Below, in pieces: positions 49,077 through 57,229 of a stretch of DNA of 64,000 bases (the first letter of the stretch is position 1; each line of letters opens with the position of its first letter). The DNA lies in assembly GCA_001769535.1 (NCBI GenBank), contig MEOH01000006.1:103077-167076 (forward strand), given 5' to 3'. The position numbers were made by a program, and so were the translations under genes. Under the pieces are notes generated by a model, which was given only the letters and a program-made list of their open reading frames with translations, did not search any database and was not told where the DNA came from. The DNA comes from Bacteroidetes bacterium GWF2_38_335 (GTDB lineage Bacteria > Bacteroidota > Bacteroidia > Bacteroidales > GWF2-38-335).

Positions 49077-50027
49077 ATGAAAAAATTGTTTTTAATGTTA
49101 GCAGGTTTTGCTTTACTGTCTGGACTATTTTACAATTGTGCCGGATCGGGCGAGCAGGACAAAACCATTACCATCTCCGGTGCTTTTGCACTTTATCCCA
49201 TGGCCGTTGTTTGGGCCGAAGAATACCAGAAAATTAACCCGGATGTTAGAATTGACATCTCTGCCGGTGGTGCCGGAAAAGGCATGACCGATGCTCTTAA
49301 CGAAATGGCCGACCTGGGCATGTACTCAAAAGAAGTTAGTCAGGAAGAAGTTGATAAAGGTGCATGGAAAATCGCTCTTACCAAAGATGCTGTTCTTCCT
49401 ACCATCAGTGTCGACAATCCTTATTATAATGAATTGATGACAAAAGGTATGACCAAACAGGAATTTATTGATGTGTTCCTCACTGAAAAAATTACTTCAT
49501 GGGGATACATTATCGATTCAACTAAAAATGATGAAAAAATAAACGTATACAACCGTTCTGATGCTTGTGGTGCTGCCGAAATGTGGGCAAAATACATGGG
49601 CGGCAAAAAACAGGAAGACCTCAAAGGAATTGGAGTATTTGGTGACCCTGGAATGGCCGATGCCATCAAAAAAGATAAAAATGCCATTGGCTTTAACAAC
49701 GTGGCTTATGTGTTCGATGTCAAAACCAGAAAGAAATACGCCGGCATTGATGTAATTCCCATCGACATCAACGAAAACGGTACCATTGATCCCGAAGAAA
49801 AGGTTTACAATACCCTTGAAGATATCGTGAAAGCTATTAAATCTGGGGCTTATCCTTCACCTCCTGCCCGTGACCTGTATTTTGTTTCAAAAGGACTGCC
49901 TAAAAAACAGGCGGTAAAAGATTTCATTAAATGGATTCTCACCGATGGTCAGAAATTCGTTGACGAAGCCGGATATGTAATGCTTACCGAGGAACAATTG
50001 AAAGCCGAGCTCAAAAAATTAGAATAA
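49077..50027 (+). CDS. pstS: PstS-family phosphate (or related oxyanion) ABC transporter substrate-binding protein
   Basis: Lipoprotein signal (LLSGLFYNCAGSG); ISGAFALYPMAVVWAEEYQK, DISAGGAGKGMTDAL, DLGMYSKEV, IGFNNVAYV; adjacent to pstC, pstA and pstB. Confidence 0.85.
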   Translation: MKKLFLMLAGFALLSGLFYNCAGSGEQDKTITISGAFALYPMAVVWAEEYQKINPDVRIDISAGGAGKGMTDALNEMADLGMYSKEVSQEEVDKGAWKIALTKDAVLPTISVDNPYYNELMTKGMTKQEFIDVFLTEKITSWGYIIDSTKNDEKINVYNRSDACGAAEMWAKYMGGKKQEDLKGIGVFGDPGMADAIKKDKNAIGFNNVAYVFDVKTRKKYAGIDVIPIDINENGTIDPEEKVYNTLEDIVKAIKSGAYPSPPARDLYFVSKGLPKKQAVKDFIKWILTDGQKFVDEAGYVMLTEEQLKAELKKLE

Positions 50028-50036
50028 ATACTAACA

Positions 50037-50110
50037 AAGCAATCTCCTTATAACATACAAAGTACTATTTGGAGATTGCTTCGTTCCTCGCATCCGATAG
50101 CTATCGGATG
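50037..50110. repeat. Two inverted repeats between pstS and pstC
   Basis: AAGCAATCTCC (50037-50047) / GGAGATTGCTT (50071-50081), and the perfect palindrome CATCCGATAGCTATCGGATG (50091-50110). Confidence 0.85.
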
Positions 50111-50174
50111 ACGGTCAATAATAGGGGTAACCCGGTAGTTATATTACTGTAATATTCAATTTTGAAAACTAATA

Positions 50175-51083
50175 ATGAAACTAAGTGATCTTAAAATAAG
50201 CCGGCAGTTACGCAGCAAACTCCATAACAAATGGATGTATCTGTGTTTTGCGGTAATACTGATTCTGGCTCCGGCTTTGCTTTTCGGACTGTATATCAAG
50301 TCAGCTCCCTTGTTTGAGCAAAATGGCTTTAGTGAGGTGATTTTTTCAAATGAATGGAAACCTCTTTCAGGAAAATTTGGTTTTCTTTCATTTATTTTAA
50401 GTTCGCTTTGGGTTACTATTCTGGCTCTGATTTTATCTGTGCCAGTTTGCATTTTAACATCCATCTATCTTATTTATTACGCCAAAGGGTTTGTTCTTAA
50501 AATCATGCATCCGATTATTGACATTCTGGCCGGAATACCTTCAGTTATTTATGGTGTTTGGGGCATACTCATGATCGTACCCATGGTTTCAAAGGATATT
50601 GCTCCTTTTTTCGGATACGAAACCACAGGATTTTCAATTCTGTCGGGCGCTATTGTACTCGCGGTAATGATCATTCCCTTTATGCTGAATATTCTTATTG
50701 AAATTCTCAGAACTGTTCCTGAAGGTCTTATCGAATCCTCACTTTCACTGGGTGCCAGTAAATGGCAAACCATCAAGTTTGTGGTGGTGAAAAAAGCACT
50801 TCCGGGAATTGTATCATCAATAGGATTGGGACTGTCCCGTGCATTTGGTGAAACCATCGCCGTTCTGATGGTGGTTGGAAATGTGGTGCAAAACCCTACA
50901 AATGTTTTTGATGCCGGATATCCGCTTCCTGCCCTGATTGCAAACAATTATGGCGAAATGATGTCTATACCCATGTATGACTCGGCACTTATGCTGGCCG
51001 CCCTGATTCTATTTGTTATTGTATTGATATTTAACATTCTGTCGCGCATTTTGATCAGAAGATATGAAATAAAAGTTGCATAA
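50175..51083 (+). CDS. pstC: Phosphate ABC transporter permease PstC
   Basis: Six-TM permease; HPIIDILAGIPSVIYGVWGI, EASLSLGASKWQTIKFVV-like EAA loop, LGLSRAFGETIAVLMVVGN. Confidence 0.93.
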   Translation: MKLSDLKISRQLRSKLHNKWMYLCFAVILILAPALLFGLYIKSAPLFEQNGFSEVIFSNEWKPLSGKFGFLSFILSSLWVTILALILSVPVCILTSIYLIYYAKGFVLKIMHPIIDILAGIPSVIYGVWGILMIVPMVSKDIAPFFGYETTGFSILSGAIVLAVMIIPFMLNILIEILRTVPEGLIESSLSLGASKWQTIKFVVVKKALPGIVSSIGLGLSRAFGETIAVLMVVGNVVQNPTNVFDAGYPLPALIANNYGEMMSIPMYDSALMLAALILFVIVLIFNILSRILIRRYEIKVA

Positions 51084-51084
51084 T

Positions 51085-51939
51085 ATGAAATTAAGAAAAG
51101 TAGAGGAGCATGTATTTTTATTTCTGATGAGATTATCAGCCCTTCTCATTGGTTTTGCACTTTTGGCAATTATCTGGAGTATTTTCAGCAAGGGCCTTGG
51201 TTCTCTTAATTGGCAAATGATCTCTGAAGTTCCAAAAGGAGGTTATTATTTTGGAAAAGAGGGTGGCATTTTAAACGCAATTATCGGATCATTGTATCTT
51301 TCCTTGGGAGCAACTGTTCTGGCACTTGTGATCGGATTACCGATTGCGCTTTTTATCAATATTCATTTAAGTAAAAGGCGCCGGTTGGTCAATGTGGTCA
51401 GGTTGATTCTTGATATCCTGTGGGGAGTGCCCTCTATTGTTTATGGGGCATTCGGTTTTACTGTCATGATTTTTTTTGGTGTTAAAACTTCTTTGATGGC
51501 CGGTATTATTGTCATTACAGCTCTGATCCTGCCAATCATGATCAGGTCGCTCGATGAAGTTTTTAAGGAAGTTCCCATGGGATTGAAGGAAGCTTCATAC
51601 TCATTGGGATCCACAAAATCTGAAACAGCTTATAAGGTTTATGTGAGACAATGTGTGCCCGGGTTGGTTACCGCAGTCCTTCTTTCTTTGGGAAGAGGAA
51701 TCGGTGATGCTGCTTCGGTACTTTTTACCTCCGGGTATACTGATAATATTCCCACAGCCCTCGATCAGCCCGCTGCAACTTTGCCGTTGGCAATATTCTT
51801 CCAGTTGGGATCACCCATTCCCGAGGTGCAAAACAGGGCTTACGCAGCCGCTGCAGTTCTTACAATCATAATATTGGTGATCAGTATTCTTGCCAGAATA
51901 GTCGGAAATAAATATCAGAAAAATAAAATTAAAGCTTAA
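51085..51939 (+). CDS. pstA: Phosphate ABC transporter permease PstA
   Basis: LDILWGVPSIVYGAFGF, KEASYSLGSTKSETAYKV, LSLGRGIGDAASVLFTSG. Confidence 0.93.
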   Translation: MKLRKVEEHVFLFLMRLSALLIGFALLAIIWSIFSKGLGSLNWQMISEVPKGGYYFGKEGGILNAIIGSLYLSLGATVLALVIGLPIALFINIHLSKRRRLVNVVRLILDILWGVPSIVYGAFGFTVMIFFGVKTSLMAGIIVITALILPIMIRSLDEVFKEVPMGLKEASYSLGSTKSETAYKVYVRQCVPGLVTAVLLSLGRGIGDAASVLFTSGYTDNIPTALDQPAATLPLAIFFQLGSPIPEVQNRAYAAAAVLTIIILVISILARIVGNKYQKNKIKA

Positions 51940-51940
51940 T

Positions 51941-52699
51941 ATGGAAAATCCTAAAATAAAGGTACAAAACCTCAACCTTTTTATTGGAAAACAGCAGATT
52001 CTCAAAAATGTGAATGTTGAAATTCCCGAGAAGAAAATCACCATTATCATTGGCCCGTCGGGTTGTGGTAAAACCACGTTGCTTAAAAGTCTGAACCGGC
52101 TCACCGACATTTATGAAGACATCAATGTTCAGGGAAATATTTTTATCAATAACGAAGACATTCTTAATACCAAAACCGACATCACCATATTGAGAAAAAA
52201 AATGGGACTGTTGTCTCAGAGACCTTATCCGCTGCCCATGAATATTTATGACAATATTGCATACGGCTTGCGCATCAGCGGAAGAAAACAAAAAAAATAT
52301 CTCGACAAAAGAGTCGAACATTATCTGAAACAGGCAAATCTATGGGATGAAGTCAAAGACAGACTGAAAAGTCCGGCTTCTGCATTATCCATCGGACAAC
52401 AACAAAGGTTGTGTCTGGCACGCGGATTGGCAGTTGATCCCGAAATCATTCTGGCCGATGAACCAACTTCTGCACTCGACCCCATTTCAAGCCAGTATAT
52501 CGAAGAAAAATTTGTTCAGCTAAAGGAGCATTACACAATAATCATGGTTACCCACATCCTGCGTCAGGCAAGAAGGATAGCCGACTACGTGGTATTCATG
52601 TATCTCGGTGAAATTATTGAACAGGGAACAGCCGAAGAATTTTTCAACAACCCCCAACAAGAAAAAACAAAAGCATATTTAAAAGGATTGTTTAACTAG
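51941..52699 (+). CDS. pstB: Phosphate ABC transporter ATP-binding protein PstB
   Basis: IIGPSGCGKTTLLKSLNRLTD (Walker A), LSIGQQQRLCLARGLAVDPEIILADEPTSALDP. Confidence 0.95.
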   Translation: MENPKIKVQNLNLFIGKQQILKNVNVEIPEKKITIIIGPSGCGKTTLLKSLNRLTDIYEDINVQGNIFINNEDILNTKTDITILRKKMGLLSQRPYPLPMNIYDNIAYGLRISGRKQKKYLDKRVEHYLKQANLWDEVKDRLKSPASALSIGQQQRLCLARGLAVDPEIILADEPTSALDPISSQYIEEKFVQLKEHYTIIMVTHILRQARRIADYVVFMYLGEIIEQGTAEEFFNNPQQEKTKAYLKGLFN

Positions 52700-52701
52700 C
52701 A

Positions 52702-52763
52702 GAGACGCATTATCATGCGTCTCCCTTTCAAAAGGAAAGCACACCGTGCTTCCCTTTTGAAAG
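52702..52763. repeat. Tandem pair of stem-loops between pstB and porin gene
   Basis: GAGACGCAT-tatc-ATGCGTCTC (52702-52723), then CTTTCAAAAGGAAAGCAC / GTGCTTCCCTTTTGAAAG (52725-52763, one mismatch). Confidence 0.85.
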
Positions 52764-52778
52764 AAAAAAATTAAAATC

Positions 52779-54041
52779 ATGAAAAACAAAATTCAAAAAC
52801 AAATCATCATCGTATTATTTGCAACCATTTTCCTGCCTGAACTAATTCAGGCACAATTTACAATGACCGGCGAATATCGTCCAAGATTCGAATACCGCAA
52901 CGGATATAAAGAACTTGGTGATTCATCAACCCTACCTGCGTATATCGCAGCCCAAAGAACCCGCGGAGGGTTTAAATTCAAAAATGACAACCTCGAAGCC
53001 GCTTTTACCTTGCAGGATTCAAGGGTTTGGGGCGAAGTAAAGCCTAAAGATGATATTGCTTCTGTGCAAGTGTACGAAGCATGGTTTGAACTTCCGCTGT
53101 CAAAAGTGTTTAAGCTGAAAATCGGCCGCCAGGAAGTTAAATATGATGATGAAAGATTGCTTTCTTCTGCCAATTGGAACAATGTGGGAACAACCCACGA
53201 TCTGGCTATGTTGAAATACAAGGGCAAAGATATGGATATCCATTGTGGTATGGCTTACAACAACGCTTCTGAAATTTATCACGGAGCCAACTATGCTGTA
53301 AAAACCTACAAAACCCTTAATTACCTGTGGATAAATAAAAAGCTGAACAAAGAATTCAGTCTGAGCTTCCTCGATGTAGCCGACGGTTTTAACAAGGAAG
53401 AATCCGTGGATGTAATTTACCTCAGAAATACAGTTGGAATTTTTGGTGAATACAAAAATGACTCATTGGGTCTTACTGTCAATGGATCAGGATATTACCA
53501 ATCTGGCAAAAATAAAGCCGGGACTGAAATTGGTGCTTTCCTGTTTTCACTTAAAGCTGATTTCTTTATTACCAAAAAACTTGACATTCTCGCCGGTTAC
53601 GACTATTACTCAGGAAACGATTACACCGATACCGCCAACGAAAAAGTCAATTATTTCAGTAATCTATACGGATCGGGCCACAGATTTTTAGGTTCCATGG
53701 ATTATTTTACTGCTCCAGAACATACTGCAGGTGCAGGAATTACGGATATATTTGGCGGAATCGGATATAAAATTACAGACAAATGGTCATCACAACTTTT
53801 TTACCATTCTTTTGCCATTTCAGGCGAAATACCTGATTTCACCAGTGCCACTCTTACCGGAGTTGACAAAGGATTGGCTTCAGAAATTGATTTGCTTTTC
53901 ATACTCAAATTAAACCAGATGGTTAACATCAATTTTGGTTATTCAACGCTCATGGGCAAAGAAACCTTGTCATTGGTTCAGTTGGGAGATTATGAAAAAA
54001 CATCTCATTGGGGTTTTGTGATGATCAATGTAAAGTTGTAA
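52779..54041 (+). CDS. Outer-membrane porin (alginate-export-like family)
   Basis: Signal peptide; MTGEYRPRFEYRNGYKE, AAQRTRGGFKFKNDNLEAAFTLQDSRVWGE, FKLKIGRQEVKYDDERLLSSANW. Confidence 0.85.
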   Translation: MKNKIQKQIIIVLFATIFLPELIQAQFTMTGEYRPRFEYRNGYKELGDSSTLPAYIAAQRTRGGFKFKNDNLEAAFTLQDSRVWGEVKPKDDIASVQVYEAWFELPLSKVFKLKIGRQEVKYDDERLLSSANWNNVGTTHDLAMLKYKGKDMDIHCGMAYNNASEIYHGANYAVKTYKTLNYLWINKKLNKEFSLSFLDVADGFNKEESVDVIYLRNTVGIFGEYKNDSLGLTVNGSGYYQSGKNKAGTEIGAFLFSLKADFFITKKLDILAGYDYYSGNDYTDTANEKVNYFSNLYGSGHRFLGSMDYFTAPEHTAGAGITDIFGGIGYKITDKWSSQLFYHSFAISGEIPDFTSATLTGVDKGLASEIDLLFILKLNQMVNINFGYSTLMGKETLSLVQLGDYEKTSHWGFVMINVKL

Positions 54042-54063
54042 ATTTGCATTCTTTTTATGATAT

Positions 54064-54765
54064 ATGGGTAAAATAACCGATTTGCTTTTTAAAGATATCC
54101 ACGTTGAAGATGGATTATCTGCCTGCATTAATTGTGGAACCTGCACTGCCATTTGTCCGGCTGCAGGTTTTTACCATTATTCGCCCCGCGAAATTGTTGA
54201 TACCGTTCAAAGCAAAAATGAACTGAAAATCATTGATCTGCTTAAATCGGAACAAATTTGGTACTGCGGTGAGTGCATGTCATGCAAAACAAGATGTCCC
54301 AGAAACAATACCCCGGGTATGATCATCATTGCCCTGCGATCGCTTTCTCAGGAATTGGGATATTTTACAGAATCTGAAAAGGGCAGACAGCAGTTGGCTG
54401 TAAAAAGAATAATTGGTGAAGCCATTCTTAATAAAGGATATTGTGTCCATATTGATCAGATAGAAACAGGGCTGCATCCTGAACAGGGTCCCGTTTGGGA
54501 TTGGTTTAAGGAAAATGTTGAACAGGTGCATGAAAGACTCGGAACTGCTTACAAAAAAAACACAGCAGGTGTAATGAGGAATATTGCTCAGGAGGATCTG
54601 GATGAATTGGATAAAATCTTTGAAGTGACCGGTGCTCATGACCGGTTCAGAAAAATTGAGGAATTTTCAAAGCAAAAGGCGAGGGACTTAAGAATTGAAT
54701 TTGATAAAGGTATAGATGAGTACTTCCTCCATGTATATCAATCTAATTGCGGAAAACATTATTAA
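54064..54765 (+). CDS. 4Fe-4S dicluster protein, HdrC-like
   Basis: CINCGTCTAICPAAGF and CGECMSCKTRCPRNN. Confidence 0.9.
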   Translation: MGKITDLLFKDIHVEDGLSACINCGTCTAICPAAGFYHYSPREIVDTVQSKNELKIIDLLKSEQIWYCGECMSCKTRCPRNNTPGMIIIALRSLSQELGYFTESEKGRQQLAVKRIIGEAILNKGYCVHIDQIETGLHPEQGPVWDWFKENVEQVHERLGTAYKKNTAGVMRNIAQEDLDELDKIFEVTGAHDRFRKIEEFSKQKARDLRIEFDKGIDEYFLHVYQSNCGKHY

Positions 54766-54767
54766 TC

Positions 54768-55832
54768 ATGATTGAAGAAGGAAAAGAAAAAGTTTGGAAG
54801 GATTACCAGAAGGAAATTGCTGAGGACAATTATTTTTATGCCCGCAGTTGCATCAGGCAGAATTTTTTTCCCGGATCTGAGGTTGCATTTTTACGCATTC
54901 TAAAAGAACTTGGTAAAAACCTGTTTGATGATCCCAGACACACTACCTGTACCGGAATTGCATACCATTCGGATATTGTTCCTTTTGATACAACCATGAC
55001 TGTGGTTGCCAGGCATTTTGCTTTAATGACGGAGGCCGGATTGAAAAATTTTGTGCCTTCATGCATTACATCATTTGGAATTTATACTGAGGTACTTGAG
55101 TTGTGGCGGCATCATCCCGAGATTGAGCAAAAAATAAAGGAAAATCTGTTGAAAGCAACTGGCAGAACTTTTGAAAAACCCGAGAACCTGGCTCATTCCA
55201 GCGATATTATTTACAAGTTCAGAAATGAAATTGCAAACAAATCAAAGTACCGGCTTGTCAATAAAGAAACAGGGAAACCTTTAAGGGTAGTCGAGCATAT
55301 CGGTTGCCATTATTCTAAAATGTTTCCGGAAAAAGGAGTTGGCGGAGCCGAATATCCTTTGGTTTTAACCGGAATGGTGCAGGCATGGGGTGGCGAAGTA
55401 ATTGATTATCCCGAAAGAAGACAGTGCTGTGGCTTTGGTTTCAGACAATATATTGTTCAGGCTAACAGGGGTTACTCTGTTGCCTGCTCAAAGAAAAAAT
55501 TTGAGTCCATGGCTCCCTATAAACCTGACCTGATCCTGACTAACTGTCCGGGATGCCCATATTTCCTCGACAGATGGCAATATGTGGTAAGTGAAATGGA
55601 AGGAGTAACTTATGGCGAAAATAACGGAGGAATACCTGTTTTTACCTATGAAGAACTAGCCGGAATGGTTTTGGGATACAATCCATGGGATTTGGGATTG
55701 CAACTCCATCAGGTTCCGGTCGAGCCGGTTCTTGATAAAATTGGTGTTCAATACAAAAAGGAAGATAAATATAAAGGAGTTAACGGAAAAGATCTGGGCA
55801 GGCCCGAAAGTCCTTCCTGCCTAAAAATATAA
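54768..55832 (+). CDS. Heterodisulfide reductase subunit B-like protein (CCG domain)
   Basis: IGCHYSKMFP...ERRQCCGFGF...NCPGCPYFLDRW; stop/start overlap region with the HdrC-like gene. Confidence 0.88.
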   Translation: MIEEGKEKVWKDYQKEIAEDNYFYARSCIRQNFFPGSEVAFLRILKELGKNLFDDPRHTTCTGIAYHSDIVPFDTTMTVVARHFALMTEAGLKNFVPSCITSFGIYTEVLELWRHHPEIEQKIKENLLKATGRTFEKPENLAHSSDIIYKFRNEIANKSKYRLVNKETGKPLRVVEHIGCHYSKMFPEKGVGGAEYPLVLTGMVQAWGGEVIDYPERRQCCGFGFRQYIVQANRGYSVACSKKKFESMAPYKPDLILTNCPGCPYFLDRWQYVVSEMEGVTYGENNGGIPVFTYEELAGMVLGYNPWDLGLQLHQVPVEPVLDKIGVQYKKEDKYKGVNGKDLGRPESPSCLKI

Positions 55833-55836
55833 ATAT

Positions 55837-56925
55837 ATGGATACAAATAAAACTGTTGCAGTTATAGGTGGCGGAATTGCCGGGATGGAGGCAGCTACTT
55901 TCTTGTCGGCAAGAGGGATAACTGTTTATTTGATTGAAAAGGAAGATAAACTGGGCGGGCATCTTCTCGATTGGGAAAGATTGTTTCCTACCATGCGCAA
56001 TGGGAGTGAGGTGGTTAAATTCCTGATGGATGGCGTTAAGGCCGACAACATTAAAATCATGTTGAGTTCCAAGCTTACTGCTGCCGAAAAATCCGGTAAA
56101 GGTTATAACCTGAGGATTAATGAAAATGTTGATCTTTTTGCTGATGCAGTTTTGGTTACCACCGGATATGACCTTTTCGACGCTACAAAAAAGGAAGAGT
56201 ATGGTTATGGTATTTATGACAATGTGATCACTTCGGCCGATCTTGAAAAAATATTCATGTCGGGCAAAGCCCTGCAAACAAAACAGGGAAATGTGCCGAA
56301 AAAAATTGGTCTGGTTCATTGTGTGGGATCAAGAGACGAAAAAGCCGGTAATGTATATTGCTCAAAAGTTTGCTGTGTTACCGGTGTGAAACAGGCTATT
56401 GAGATCAAACAGAAAATGCCTTATACCGAGGTTTTTAACTTCTATATGGATCTCAGGATGTATGGAATGCATTTCGAAGCACTCTATAAAAAAGCTCAGG
56501 CCGATTTCGGAATACAGTTTATCAGGGGTAGGCTTTCTGAAGCATCCGAAGACCAGAACGGTGGAATTATCCTGAAAGTTGAGGACACTCTCATGGGAAA
56601 ACCTCTTAAACTGACTGTGGATATTCTGGTTTTACTTATCGGATTAATTCCGGCTAAAGGATCTAAAGAGGTTGGCGAATTGTTCGGACTGAAAAACGGG
56701 GTAAACGGATTCTACAAAACCACCGACCAGCACACTCTTACCAACAGCTCAAACGTTGATGGTGTGTTTTTTGCCGGTGCATGCACCTCTCCTAAAACCA
56801 TTACTAACACAATAACCGATGCCAGGGCCGCTGCTTCAACTGTGGCTGCTTACCTTTTTAATTACCGTTCACTGGAAAGAAAAATTGAACAGAATGAAGA
56901 CTTTTGGCTATACAATACAAAATGA
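55837..56925 (+). CDS. Heterodisulfide reductase subunit A / QmoA-like flavoprotein
   Basis: VAVIGGGIAGMEAATFLSARGITVYLIEKEDKLGGHL (FAD), CVGSRDEKAGNVYCSKVCCVTGVKQAI, GVFFAGACTSPKTI. Confidence 0.92.
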   Translation: MDTNKTVAVIGGGIAGMEAATFLSARGITVYLIEKEDKLGGHLLDWERLFPTMRNGSEVVKFLMDGVKADNIKIMLSSKLTAAEKSGKGYNLRINENVDLFADAVLVTTGYDLFDATKKEEYGYGIYDNVITSADLEKIFMSGKALQTKQGNVPKKIGLVHCVGSRDEKAGNVYCSKVCCVTGVKQAIEIKQKMPYTEVFNFYMDLRMYGMHFEALYKKAQADFGIQFIRGRLSEASEDQNGGIILKVEDTLMGKPLKLTVDILVLLIGLIPAKGSKEVGELFGLKNGVNGFYKTTDQHTLTNSSNVDGVFFAGACTSPKTITNTITDARAAASTVAAYLFNYRSLERKIEQNEDFWLYNTK

Positions 56926-57229
56926 CAGGCAGATTGACTTTGATGCAGCCGACAAAAAGCTGTACAGGTATGTGGCCGAAAAAGAACCTGATATTAATTT
57001 GTGTATTTTTTGCGGAACTTGCACTGCCACATGCTCAGCTGCTGAGTTTAAAAATATGAGTTTCAGAAAAATATCTCTCTTTCTGCGCAGGGGCCTTACC
57101 GAAAATCTCAAGCGTGAAATTGAATCTTGTATGTTTTGCGGAAAATGTACGCTTGTTTGTCCACGTGGAATTAATACCCGCAATATTATTTTTAACATCA
57201 GAAAAGGAATAGAAGAATATGAGTTTTGA
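56894..57229 (+). CDS. 4Fe-4S dicluster protein, HdrC-like (second copy)
   Basis: CIFCGTCTATCSAAEF and CMFCGKCTLVCPRGI. Start MKTFGYTIQ overlaps the end of the HdrA-like gene. Confidence 0.88.
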   Translation: MKTFGYTIQNDRQIDFDAADKKLYRYVAEKEPDINLCIFCGTCTATCSAAEFKNMSFRKISLFLRRGLTENLKREIESCMFCGKCTLVCPRGINTRNIIFNIRKGIEEYEF

